Source: Sindora glabra (lineage: Eukaryota > Streptophyta > Magnoliopsida > Fabales > Fabaceae). Taken from it: a DNA stretch of 64,000 nucleotides. Below are positions 9,023 through 21,088 of this stretch, in pieces. Position 1 is the first letter of the stretch, and every line of letters begins with the position of its first letter. The stretch is taken from contig CM035233.1 in NCBI GenBank assembly GCA_020226215.1, positions 55,947,751 through 56,011,750 on the forward strand. The letters are read 5' to 3'. The notes under the pieces were generated by a model that was not told the origin of the DNA, searched no databases, and saw nothing but the letters and a program-made list of their open reading frames with translations. The position numbers were made by a program, and so were the translations under genes.

Positions 9023-11720
9023 TGAGATAATGGGAGGCTTTTGTTTATAATGATAATGTTGGTCTTGCACTTACCCTTAGAGGTCAACTAATCATTTTGA
9101 AGAACTCCACATAATCTTTGTGGTGTGAAATGAAGCAAACAATAGAAATTTTCAATACACATCTTCTTGGATTTTTCATTTTATTAGAAGATATTTTTAT
9201 AAGAAAATTTTATTTATTTATATATAAATAAAAAAATGATATGTTACTTATATATTTTAATTAAAAAATTCTCATAGTTGGTGGTTGGTGCTAAGTTAAC
9301 GGGGGGAAAGTAACTTTCTTTTTGGAAAAGAAAATATTATTTTTTGCCATATATAATATTGACTAAATAAGTCATTTTTTGTCATCAGAATATTTTAATT
9401 TTGTTTAGCAATTAGCTAATTATATTAACGATTAGTTAATTTAATTAATCGATAATTAATTATATTGATTTAACAACTAATAGTATTAGTTGTTTACATA
9501 AATATATTTAGTAAAATTATTTATTTATTATTAATTATTTATATGTAAAATAATATATAAGAGCATGTATATATTTTATAATTTATTTGAATATTCTTTT
9601 ATTTTAATAATATTTTAGATTATAATATATTATTATTGTTCTTTAATTTAAAAAATATTATTTGACAAAATATTAATAATTTTCTTAATATATTTTTTTA
9701 TTATTTACCATGAAATGAAATATATATTCTTTTTTTTATACAATTTGATAAAAAAAAATGATTATATTCGTGTAATTCTTTATACTATTATGTATATATT
9801 TTAATATACATTATTATACTTATTTGCTTTTTCTAAAAAAATAAATAATTATAATTTATTATATGTATTAAATTTTTCTTTAAGAAATAAATAAAAAAAA
9901 TTAGTATTTTTCTTATTTATCAAGGATTGAAATGTAAAAAAAATTGTTATTATGGTTACAAATATCTTTTTATATACTAAATGCAAATCAACTATTTCAA
10001 AATATTATTATTTTTAATTTTTTTAAAATGATTATTTGAGGATCAATAAATTAATTAAAACAGTATTTATCAAATATTCAAATTAATTAATTAATTTGTT
10101 CAAATAGTGAAAACATTCAGTTAAAAACTAATTAAAAATTTATTTATCAAACATCTCTTTATAATTATGTTCTTAAAAATGTCATTTTTCTGTCAAAATT
10201 AACATCGCTCGTAAGCCTGGTATTTTTACTAGTTCTGTATGGCTTGGGTCAGGCCTCCGCCCGCACTCCAAATAATTGACAAGCAAGGTATGGAGTGGGT
10301 AGGTACGGATAAATTGGGTCAAGCCGACGAAGTCTCCTATTTAAATCATTAGAACATTTTAATCTGATGTAACGTTCAGTTTTTAATATGACTTTTCCGT
10401 TACATTTATGCTACAAACGTTTAGGATTTTAGCATTTATTTTACATCAGATTTCTTTTCTGTAATGTCTCCTCTGCCTGGTATAACATTCTATGATTTTT
10501 CAGTTATATTTCTGATATAAACCTTTGACTTTTTGGCACTTATTTTACCAGGGATCTTTTTTCCGGAACGTTTTGTCTCCTCTCTCTCTCTCTGATTCTT
10601 CCTCTCCGTCGAAGTACTTGGTCTCAAAATATAAAACCACTTGCTGGGTTGATATTTTCAATGTGCATAGACCTATTTTATTTATACAATCAAAATAAAA
10701 CAATCTGCTGAATCTTAACGATTATCACATCAAGCACTGCATTGTCCTTGAGGACAATGATCTTACCCATCTTATACTCCTTTTGACAACACTTTGTAAT
10801 TCAGATGCAAATTTGTGTGAAGATTAGATAATTCTAAAAAGGTAAAAGGTTCTGTCTAAATAACCTTGCTAATAAATGGAAGTGAACTGTGTATTTTGCC
10901 TACAGTATAATATGCATGCATGAATACCATCCACACAGGGGAGACACCAGAGGCCAGACACTAAATAGTGTATAGCAGCCAAAGAATGCCTCCTTGATGC
11001 AGTTAATGCCATTAAAGGAAAAGGGTCGACGCCCCCACAAATGATGGACACCTAGTTTTTGAATGCTGCCTGCCAAACTGAGTGTCTTCTTTTAATTTCG
11101 TTTTTTAGTATGAAAGATGGTAGGAAGGAGAGATTCCTCGATCCTACTAAATAAAATATTAGTGATATTATGAAATTATTAGCAGAAGCTCACTCAAAAA
11201 TTATTATCAAATACAATTGAATTAACAGGTAGCTACTCAATTAATTTTGAAGAACTCCCATTTTCTGCTTTCACATGGGCGGCTATTTCTCACGATTATT
11301 TTAGCAGTTGTACGTACGTTATTCGTTGTTGCTCCACTATGGACAATTTTGAACCTCCGACTTGCTGAACTTAATGGAAAACTGATGGAACTCAATAGGG
11401 GACTGGAATTCATGCACCGGTAGTGCAAACAGACAATATCACCAAATGTCCCGGCGAGGTATTCTTAAGTACATTTGAGGGCTTTAGTATCATGAATTCG
11501 AACTTAGAATATTATACGTATTTAATGACTCATCATTTCATTTCTTGCCGTTACCAGGAAAAGGATATAACCTTTGGACCAGAATCAGAAAGCTTGGTGA
11601 TTGTGATAACCACTTCCTGCAAGCTAAGATACCCATTTGGGCAGTGATAGACACACACAATTTTATCTATGGGGACAAAAATTGCATGTATATAAAACAA
11701 ATATTTAAATATTTTTATTA
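9023..11720. other. Long AT-rich intergenic stretch, no gene seen
   Basis: Between 9300 and 10200 the sequence is almost pure A/T with ATTAATTA-like runs and no boundaries I can place. From 10200 to 11650 it is less AT-rich, but the open frames of 60-74 codons there (for example 10869-11051, 11237-11428 and 11423-11647) have no recognisable domains or splice context. A TCTC microsatellite lies near 10577. Confidence 0.5.
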
Positions 11721-11899
11721 GGGTAATGCTATAATAACTTTTACCTTTTAAAAGATTGAATATTGCATCATTAAATTATTTTTTTAATATCAAAATAAGT
11801 GAATTAAAATTAAAAATATAAATTTTAATACATTAAATACAATCTAATGATAAAAATACTCAACCTTTTTAAGAGATAAAACTTTCTATAACATTACCT
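11721..11899. mobile_element. Mutator-like MITE with 9-bp target duplication
   Basis: The termini are inverted repeats: left GGGTAATGCTATAATAAC, right reverse-complemented AGGTAATGTTATAGAAAG. The flanks 11712-11720 and 11900-11908 are both TTTTTATTA, a 9-bp direct repeat in the range typical of Mutator-like elements. The flank is low-complexity, so chance identity is possible. The interior is homologous to the 173-bp tandem unit at 1123-1459. Confidence 0.6.
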
Positions 11900-13033
11900 T
11901 TTTTATTAATATATTTTAAAAGAAATGAAAATATACTTACAATTATAATTGTTCTTTATTTGTTTTATATTCTCAAAACATTGTGTAATTTTTTCATTTA
12001 TAACACTATCAAAAACCCTCTTTTATATAAGTAATCATGTAATCATTTAAAAATCTAGATGTAATCATTTCAAAATTTAAAGAGAGGTTATGATGCACTA
12101 CTGATGTATTAGTATATTTAGATACTATCAATTTAACAACATATCAAATTAATTTTTTTAAGACACATTACATGATAATATATTAATAATTAGATTTGGT
12201 AGTACAACATAATTTTTTCCTTTAAAAAATGAAGAAAAACAAGAAAATTGTAGGAGAAATGCGAAGGAAAGGGTTAAAAAAAATAGGAAAAGGGATAAGT
12301 ACATAAATAACCCAACGGTTAAAAAGAATAAGGGATTCTTACTTAAAATAAGTGCACATAATTAAAATTTTTTAATATAACTATAAATAACTTAAAAAAT
12401 AATAAGGACAAATTGAAATAATTAATGGAGGTATTAAAATAATTATTCATACAGGCATAAAAGGATGGAAATTTTGGTGGGCGGTTGTTGTCCCCACAAC
12501 CTTAGACGACGTAGGTCCATTTGGGGTCAAATAAGCAGTGTGCATCGAGTGGTGAATGGGTAAAAGACTGATTCTTTTGCAGATTCACTTTATTCCGGTC
12601 CTTCCTTGTTTTCTTTCTCCTATCTGAAACTTGTCCTGTTATTGGATCACATGGAAAGATGCCTTTACACATATTTCTGATCTCTCAAAAGGTCACTAGC
12701 GGGCAATTTTATGTGAAATATGTCCTCTTTTTGCCGTTCTTACCTGTCTTTCGCGATCAGATGGAGGCAAGGATGTCCTCTTGTTGCTGTTCTTATCTGG
12801 GTTGTGACCTCCAAAAGGGCAGCTGTTTCTTTCTTCTCTGTGAAATATTTCCTCTTGATCAATTAGAAATGATGATTGGGGGACAATTTTAACTTATTTG
12901 TTGTCCTAACCGGATGAATAGTCTTGAAACATACATCCAATCAAAAGTCAGCTGAGCTCGGGGAATCTAATTTAACAAGTTGATTCAATCACTGTTAGAA
13001 TATAAAATAAAATCTTAGTGAAGTTATGTTTAA
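11900..13033. other. Intergenic sequence with one short tandem repeat, no gene supported
   Basis: AT-rich up to about 12470, then more complex sequence to 12950. A 77-codon plus-strand frame (12659-12892) is Cys- and Phe-rich, has no recognised motif and covers the local tandem repeat, so it is not called a gene. Confidence 0.4.
12719..12798. repeat. Two diverged copies of a 27-bp motif, 53 bp apart
   Basis: ATGTCCTCTTTTTGCCGTTC and the following TTACCTG at 12719 recur as ATGTCCTCTTGTTGCTGTTC and TTATCTG at 12772. The spacing of 53 bp suggests a partial tandem duplication. Confidence 0.5.
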
Positions 13034-13064
13034 CTAGTAATCAAGTCCGTGCTCTGCGCGGACT
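13034..13064 (-). mobile_element. Helitron-type 3' terminus, minus orientation
   Basis: Read on the minus strand, a hairpin of 8 bp (13046-13053 with 13057-13064, GTCCGCGC/GCACGGAC, one G-T pair, loop of 3) is followed after 7 nt by CTAG and then T. A GC hairpin a few bases before CTRR with a T host base is the established Helitron 3' end. The body would extend to higher coordinates, but no 5' TC end could be placed. Confidence 0.55.
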
Positions 13065-15239
13065 TTATTTGATTTTTTTAATAAAAATTTAATAAAATAA
13101 GATAAAATTAAAAATTCATATATTTGTATTTTTATTATTTTAATATTTTTATGTATAATTAATATAATTATAATAGTTGAAAGTAACAATAGAATGAAAA
13201 TTTGCTCCTTAGTACAATGTAATTTTTTATAACATTTTATGTAAATTTTTATTTGAAAATAAAGTTTAAGTCACTTATAAGTTTCTTTATCAATTGCATG
13301 ACATTATGCAATGCATGAAAATATAAAAATTTAAGTCAATGATTAAGACTTCGTCTCAAATTTGGTAATTGTTTGGTTCATTAATAAAAATTAAAAAATA
13401 ATTTATTATATATTACATATAAATATAAAAAAAATACAAAACACCTCATTTAGCTTTGGAATAATTGGAGTTTGTGTCAATTTTTAAAAACTTAGAATTA
13501 AATTCTTGACTTACACAAAACTTTAGAATTAACTTCTATCATTTATTTATTTAACCTTTTTATTAAATTATAAAAAAAATTATAAATTTTTTAAGTAAGA
13601 ATCACAATAATACAATGAAAAAATGAGGAGGTAAACCAATACCTAATAATGTTGTGATTTTCATTTCAAAATAATAAATAAATAATGTATATTAATTTCA
13701 AATTTTATTTTTTTAAGAATTTGATTTCAAATTTACATGATTAAAAGAAATAAAATCCAATGACTTTTAATACGATATGTTCAAAAAATAAAGGCCCAAT
13801 TATGTCTCGCAAGTTGGCCTGTGTTTATGATAAAAAATTAAAAGGATGAGAATAAAAGATGAATAAAAAAGAGTATAGCGAAACAACAATGATACACGCG
13901 GCAATAGAAGTACAAACCGAAAGTTAATACTTAGGTTGATTTATTCTAACAAATATCAAAGATAATGCGACAAGGAATCAGGGGTGCAACGTGGTGTTGG
14001 TAAAGCCATCGCTAAAGTTGGGATTTTAAAAAAATTTCTATGGTTTTACGCTTTTTAAAGAAAATTTTATATAACTCTTCTAAATTTTAAAATATTTTTA
14101 TTGAAGTTTTTAATAAATTATATTTCAACATTCTCGTGATTTTAAAAATTTTCCTATGATTTTGTACTTATTTTAGAGAATGTATATATAATTTTCTAAA
14201 ATTGAAATTTGTTTATTAAAATCTTTAGTAAATTATATTTCAAATCATCTAAAATTTTTCTTCTAGGTCGGTCGCAAAATAATACGTATTTTAGTGTGGA
14301 TATATATGCTCACTAACTTTTTCAAAATTTGATATATAACTATATATTATTTAAAAATATTTGTACTAGTCTTTCAATTATACCTACTGAAATATTAAAA
14401 CACATTTATCCTTATAAATTCTCAAGTTCTAAATTTGGCACCAGTCTAACTTCTCCCCTACAAATAAAACTGTTGAAATGAATTTGAATTTGTAAACAAA
14501 TTCATGAATCTGCAAAAAAAAAATGCAAATTAAAACTGTTAAAAATAAATTTATTTAAATACAACCTTAAAATAGTCTAATTCATCCAGTTCATAATTTG
14601 CACAAGTCGGGCACAATTGTTGGCTTAATACACTACTCAATTATTTATTTTTCAATCCAACTCAACCTAAATAAGTTATCTTAAAGTTAACGATTTTATT
14701 ACAAAATTAATTATTTCAATGTTAATTATTTTTTTAATTTATTTAACCTGAAATTGTTAACTTAAATTAAGAATATCTTAAATATATGATTTTTAACATT
14801 TACAATTATTTTCTGGACTCAAATTATTTTAAAAAATTTAAAATTATCTTTTAAAATAATAAGCAGACAACAAATCTTAAAATTAAAACTTGCATTAAAA
14901 TAATCCGCAATTTTTACAGATTCATTGAATCGAACGAATTTATAACTCGTCCTCACAAATCCACCTACAGACACGAGCGAGACAGATCCGTCGGCACTAC
15001 CTACGAATAATCCTTTTTTGCATAGGGCCTTAAGGTCGAGAGTGACATACATGATGCCATGCATAAAACAAATTGCCTCAACCATTTTGAGTCTACCTAT
15101 AATGAAGGGTGGGGAGAGCAATAATAAATCAAATAATTCCAGTTATGGTTTACTTGGCAATACTAAATAAGAAATGAATTGGAGAAACAAAAAAAGGAAA
15201 TCCCAAGAGCCATTTTACTCGTCTTGTGAAAATTTGAAC
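13065..15239. other. AT-rich intergenic stretch, probably including Helitron body
   Basis: No gene is supported. Sequence right of 13065 may be body of the Helitron whose 3' end lies at 13034. Around 14430-15120 composition is less biased; a 100-codon minus-strand frame (14819-15121) has no recognisable motif and ends in A/T-derived residues. Confidence 0.4.
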
Positions 15240-15700
15240 TTTTTAAAAAATAATTTTTAATGTAAATTTTTTAGAAAATACTCAAATTTATTTATTTGGC
15301 ATATGAAAATTGATATTTTTAATGTAAACTTCCTAAAAAATATTTAAATTTATTTATTTGATATATAAAAAGTGATATTTCCTAATAAATAACTTCCGAT
15401 GTCTTGTTTAATTTAAATTTGAATATCTTATAAAGTATTAATAAAATAATTATTATATCTTAATATTATTATAATATAAAATAATAAATTTTAATTATTA
15501 TTAATTAAATTTAATAAAAATAATTTTATCATTTTATCTATAAATAATATAAGAAATAAAACTTACTTAAGACATATGTAAGTAATAAGAAGTAATTCTT
15601 AAAAAAGTTTAATTTTTTTAATTAATAAGATAATAATTAATTAAATAATTCATTTATTTTTTACTTTTTAAAGAATAGAACTTTTTATACTATTTAACTC
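15240..15700. mobile_element. MITE-like dispersed repeat, copy A (sister at 58015-58480)
   Basis: Over about 450 bp this block matches 58015-58480 in the same orientation and order: CTTCCTAAAAAATATTT, then AATAAAATAA(T/C)TATTATAT, ATATTATTATAATATAAA, then TTAATTAAATTTAATAAAAA and TAATTTTAT, then an ending of the form AATA(G/A)AACTTT(T/C)TATACTA. Similarity of this length in ordered segments means common origin. Ends resemble imperfect inverted repeats in copy B. Unequal spacing shows indels since divergence. Confidence 0.6.
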
Positions 15701-18700
15701 AATTAAACAACCTCAAAATACTTCATTAATTTCCATTCATTTCATTGTCATTCTTCCGTGTACCCTAAGAAATGACAAATGAAATAAACTTTACTTTCAT
15801 ATTTCTTTTCCACTGTACCAACCGGCATTGTTATTTTCAAGACCGAAACTGAGTAGATGGCTGCGGTCTTCAGCCAGTAACAAAAGATAAGAAGGACCAA
15901 CGAGGACCATTTACAGGCTTTGTTGGTTCACTAGCTTGCTTATCAAGGACAAGATTTCACGTGCTCCAAGTGGTTAGCAACCTAAAATTGTCTTCTCGAC
16001 TTGACTTGTGTGGAGAGGAGTTGCATCTCCTGTATCCCCCGCTGAAATCTAGATACGTGAAACACTGCACTACTAAAAACGTGCTTTTATTTGATGTCGG
16101 GCCAATTGGCGTGAGTTATATAGAGAATTAACGTATATAATAATATAGTAATTTTTTAAAAAATATAAATAATTTTATATATTAATTTAAATAAAAAATT
16201 GATATCTTAACATTTAAATATTTTTTACATTAATTATTAAAGAATTGATATGAAAAAAAGAAGAATTAATTTAAAATATTGAGATATAATTAACTAATCA
16301 TTTTTTTGTAAAGATTGGTGTTTAAAATAATATCAATCATTAGTATTGGAAAATAAAATTATCTAAGATATAGATTCTTCATAAGTAACTAACATATTTT
16401 TCTTCTCGCAAAATTTTAAACATTAGTTCATATAATAACAAGCATCTAAAATTATAACAATAGTAATTTTTTAAAAAATATGAGAAATTTTTATTTGTTG
16501 ATTTTTTTATAAACAACCATGTTTTTTTTTTTTTGCAAGACTTTAGACATCTGTTTATAAAATAATTAGCATTTACAATTATGAGAATAATGATATTTTT
16601 GCATTATAAATAAAGTGAATATTTTTCTCATTATCAATTTTACAATCCCTCTTATCTTTTTGAGGTTCATTCTCTATCTTTGTCTAACTCTCTTTGTAAA
16701 ATACTAAATCTCACTCAATCTTTCATCACATGTTAATAAACTACTGATATTTCTTTAATTACCATCGAGCATAAAATACTTTCAAAATATAAAAAGTGCC
16801 TTTCTTTTTACTATTTCTCTCATTTTTGTGCAAATTTTTTAAGATATTTTTATTTATATTTTTTTATATAACTTTTGAAATTATATTTAAATTTTAAATA
16901 CTTACTATATATTTGATAAAATATTACAAAAAATTCGAAAGTTGGCCAAACAATGACAAGAGATGAAAAAAAAAGTAGAAAAAAGTTCATAAAAATAGTC
17001 ATTTTTTTCATAATTTTAAAAAGGCAAAACAATAAATAGATCTAAAAAAATTATATAAAATTTATCCTAAATAGATAATTGAATACAAAATTATGATTTT
17101 TCAAAAATTTTAACCCAAAATACATGTTTTTGACAAGATACTTAATTTATTTGATTTTTACTCTATATATTCAAGTGTGAATAAAAAATATTAAGCAAAA
17201 ATATTTCATATCAATTTTTTTTCACTTAAAATTAACGTAATATATAAAATGTTAAAATATATTTAAAAGAAAAGATGTCAACATTTTAGAAAATAACTAA
17301 TATCATAATCTTTTTTCATATTGATCATATAACTGATGTGAAATAACTTATCATACAATGATATTCACACACACACACGCACACACAATTTTCATTATTT
17401 AGACCATTATTGTCTAACTTGTCACACAATCTTCAGTCAAGAAACATTATTTAGACCATAGCTCGATTTTTTAGAAGTTTTAAAGATATATTAATGTCTT
17501 GTACATTTGATTGATCAATAAGATTCATTATCATTCAACATTTATAATATAAATTTAAATTCTTATTTTAATAATATAAAAAAGTTAAATAATTTATAAA
17601 TATTATTACAAATCTTTAAAAAAAAATCTGCAATATACTTTGAAATCAAAGTAATTTATCCTGCTAGGTACACTTGCCTAACTTTTAATGATTGTTCTTT
17701 TTGTGGAGTCTCATCGGTTGATCACAATAAATAAATAAATATATATATATGATATAATTCATTAATGTTTGACAAATTCATAATTGAATATTCAATTATG
17801 ATAATAAAATAAATTTTAATAATAGCTAAGTCGAAGGCTGGATTTGAGTCTCTACTATTAAAATTTTAGTGCTACTTTTACCATATTTTAAAAAGACAGA
17901 TAAAGCTATCAATTAATAGATCCTAAAATTTTAAAAAATGACTTATTAAAAATAAATATTCTATTTGTTTGGATTACGCGATCCTTCTTTATTGTGCTTC
18001 CACAACAAACAGCTAAGTAATCACTAGAGCTCTTGAAGGGGTTCGTCTAGTTTGTCCATGCATACTTATCATAAATTGACAAGATTGGCCTAATTTGCAA
18101 AAGTTGTGAATTATTTAAACGGGTTTTTTAGCCCTAAACTTAGTTATCAGCACGCTTCACAAGCTAGTTCGTAGACTTTTTTCCTTTTCGTTTTATTTAA
18201 AATATATTATTAAATTTTAAAATTAAAGTAATAATTATAAATTCTAAAATTAGATATTTATAACATTTTTAATTTAGACTAAGAATTCAAGTTTATATTA
18301 AACTATAAAAAACCCATTAATTTTAAAATAATTAATTGAGGAATAAAATTATTAATGTAAAAATAATTTACTTAGATTGGATTCTAAAAAGTTAGATTTG
18401 GAAATTGGTATCCAATTTATTTGAGGAAGGATTAGTGAGTGAATTAGTGGAATTTAAAGGTAAATATGAATTAAAAAAAGAAAAAAGGAGCAAACAACTC
18501 CACCGGCCTCCCACCCAAAAGACTATCAGATTTGATTTAGGGATTCAACAAATTGACTCACTTTAAGCCTCCATTTAGATCAACTCCAATTTTTCAGGCC
18601 TCAATCATAATTTTTTAAAAAATCGAACATTTCATTTCAAGTGTTTTAGCATTGTCCAACAATTTGCAAATCAATTTCATCCCTTGTTTAACTGTATATA

Positions 18701-18770
18701 TATATATATATTGTTAGAATATAAATACAATTTTTATTATAAATTTAATTATACATAAAAATTTTAAATT
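15701..18770. other. Intergenic sequence, mostly AT-rich, no gene seen
   Basis: 15720-16080 is moderately GC-rich without an open frame. 16120-17340 is AT-rich. A (CA)n microsatellite is at about 17366-17388 and a (TA)n run near 18695-18711. CACTACTAAAAAC at 16068 looks like a CACTA terminus but has no partner. No coding signal is convincing. Confidence 0.45.
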
Positions 18771-18839
18771 TTATTGTGTGAGAAATTTCGGGTGTGTATT
18801 AAAAAAACAATACAACATAAATTCTTAATAGCAGACAAT

Positions 18840-19030
18840 ATTATGAACACCCATGCGTTTATACGTAGACCCCACGTGATTCCCTTCGCATCCCACAAGC
18901 AACCCCCGCCGATATGTACAATAAAGCTGATCCGGTCACGTGATTGCCATCCCAACAAGACCCCGCCAAGCGGGTTTTACTACCTCGTTGGAATATCCGC
19001 GTTCGAGGAGGTGAGGAAGATCAAGAATTA
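18840..19030. other. GC-richer island with two CACGTG motifs and overlapping open frames
   Basis: About 190 bp stands out from flanking AT-rich DNA. Both strands are open: plus 18774-19031 (85 codons) and minus 18764-18958 (64 codons). It contains CCACGTGATT and TCACGTGATT, two G-box cores about 65 bp apart. I recognise no protein or RNA family. It may be a captured or inserted fragment of a gene or organellar DNA, or an old promoter. Confidence 0.3.
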
Positions 19031-20169
19031 ATCAGTGGTGCCGAAAATTAGATCATTAGTCATTACAACTTTTTTATAAATTATTCATATTTCTTAGTAG
19101 ATTATACATTACAGAGTAGGCCCTCTTTTTTCTTCATATATAATTTACTTTTTCTATTTTTATCCTTAAAAATATTTCTTGTCAATTTTATTCATATAAA
19201 ATATTAATTTATTTAATTTTATTATTAAAAGGATGAAATTGAATAAATTAAATTTTATATGAATACCAGTAAAATGATAAAATCAATCAATTTAATATTT
19301 TATAAAAATAAGATTGGTATAAAATATTTTTTAGAGATGAAAATGGAAAAAAAAAGTACGTATCATATGAAAAAAAAATTATTCTACATTAAATGAGTAA
19401 ATAATAAAAAATAAATATAATTATTAGATAGGAGTCCATATTACCTTGAAGTAGCACGTACATAACCTTATAAATTTTATAAGACTTTCTCATTAAATCC
19501 ACATTATTTTACATAAAATTTACAATTTTCTTATAAAATTTTACTATAACTCATAAAATTTTCATACTACAACCATTGCTATTTTATGTTGTAATATCTT
19601 ATGAAAAATTATAAATTTTATGTGAGTAATAGTACTCTCTTAACTTATATTATTGTAAAAAAAATGACACATTTTATATAAAATATTATAATTTTATAAT
19701 AAAATCTCATGAAATTTACAATTACCTACATGCATACTACCTCATATACTACTTTAACTTGAGGTAGTATAGGAGAATTTCTCAAATAAATAATAGAAGA
19801 GCAAAGTGCTATTTCACCCAAAAGTGATGAGTGAAAAGTAATTTTCAAACAATGCAGTGATTTAGGCGAAAATATATTTGGTCCGCCTATGATACTTTTT
19901 GACATAATAATGTAATAAAAAAATTATTAATTCTTACAACAATTGCGATCTATTTCCAAAGGGTGATCATTCCATGCAATTTCAAATTGAAGTAGTATGC
20001 ATACTATTCATTTTTTTTGTTTTGATTTGATATAAAAATAAAATATTATAACACAAAATATTTCAAATATTGTTATAAATGTGACATGATGTTACTGTTA
20101 CATTAAGATATAATCATACTATTCATTTTTCCTTAATTTTTTTAAGTTTGACATTGATTTGATACAAAA
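19031..20169. other. AT-rich intergenic stretch, no gene seen
   Basis: Several ACATAAAATTT/ATAAAATTTT motifs recur between 19440 and 19750, suggesting an eroded simple repeat. Nothing codes. Confidence 0.5.
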
Positions 20170-21088
20170 TGACAAACTCATTTACAATAAAATCATTTAA
20201 TGTTGCGAATTTTATACAAAATCAAGCAATTTTTTTAACATACTCACAAATTCTTCACATAAATTGTATAATTTATCATTATATCAAAAAAATGTTGCAA
20301 CATTTTTATCAAAAATTTGTTATAAATTCAATGGTATTAATGTTGCTAAATATATATAAAATCATACAAATTTTTTCTTCAAAATACTTGCAACTCCTAG
20401 CATAAATTGTACAACCATAATTCATGCAAATTTACCATAAAATCATATAAGAAAATCATAATATAATACAATACTTTTCATACTTCATGCAATTGTAAAA
20501 TATAACCAACAAACATAATGGGATTTGTTACAATCACTATGTATATTTTTATTGTTAATATCACTCTTATGCAAGTTTACCATAAAATTTTATAACAAAA
20601 TCATACTCTTATACAATGCTCTTCATATTTCATGCAATTGTCAAATTTATGTCATAATTTACAGAGATTATAATAATTGTTATAACTGTCATGCATATTT
20701 TTCATTGTCAATGTCACTTGGGCAAATCTACCATTAAATTATGTAACAAAGTCATATTTTTATGCAATACTTCTCGTATTTTATATAATTATCAAACTTA
20801 TATTACCACTTGCAAATATAATGATATTTTAGGTAAGTGTCATGCAAGTAATATATAATTCTTGTACGACACAAATATGATTTATAAGTCTACTAAAAAA
20901 ATTATGGAACAAAGTCATACACTAACATAATGCTTCTCATATTTTATACAATTGTAAACCTTATGTCACTACTTGCAAATAAAATGGCAATTTTATCATA
21001 ATTAGCACAAGCTATACATAGGATCTATAACATCATGCAAGTCTTTATATCATAAAATTATGAAAAAAAGTATCAAGATCCACTTGAA
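20170..21088. repeat. Diverged satellite-like array, unit about 145-160 bp
   Basis: At least four units are seen, anchored on (C/T)AT(G/A)(C/T)AATTGT-like motifs at 20486, 20631, 20782 and 20945. Each is preceded by a TCATA-rich segment with a (C/T)AATGCT/ACTTCT core and followed by CAT(C/T)ACTTGCAAA-like sequence. Spacing varies from 145 to 163 bp. Small plus-strand open frames here (20169-20405, 20525-20737) are by-products of AT-rich repeats. A further copy lies at 22950-23140 beyond an inserted element. Confidence 0.6.

Noticed and set aside
14819..15121. 100-codon minus-strand open frame
   Set aside because: No motif, splice context or conserved domain was recognised. The C-terminal third is translated AT-rich sequence. 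It is noted only within the intergenic entry.
16068..16090. CACTACTAAAAACGTG resembling a CACTA transposon terminus
   Set aside because: No inverted partner or 3-bp target duplication was found within several kilobases, and CACTA is a common 5-mer.
20169..20737. Two plus-strand open frames of 78 and 70 codons
   Set aside because: They are made of satellite-like repeat units rich in Ile, Tyr, Asn and Lys, with no coding features.
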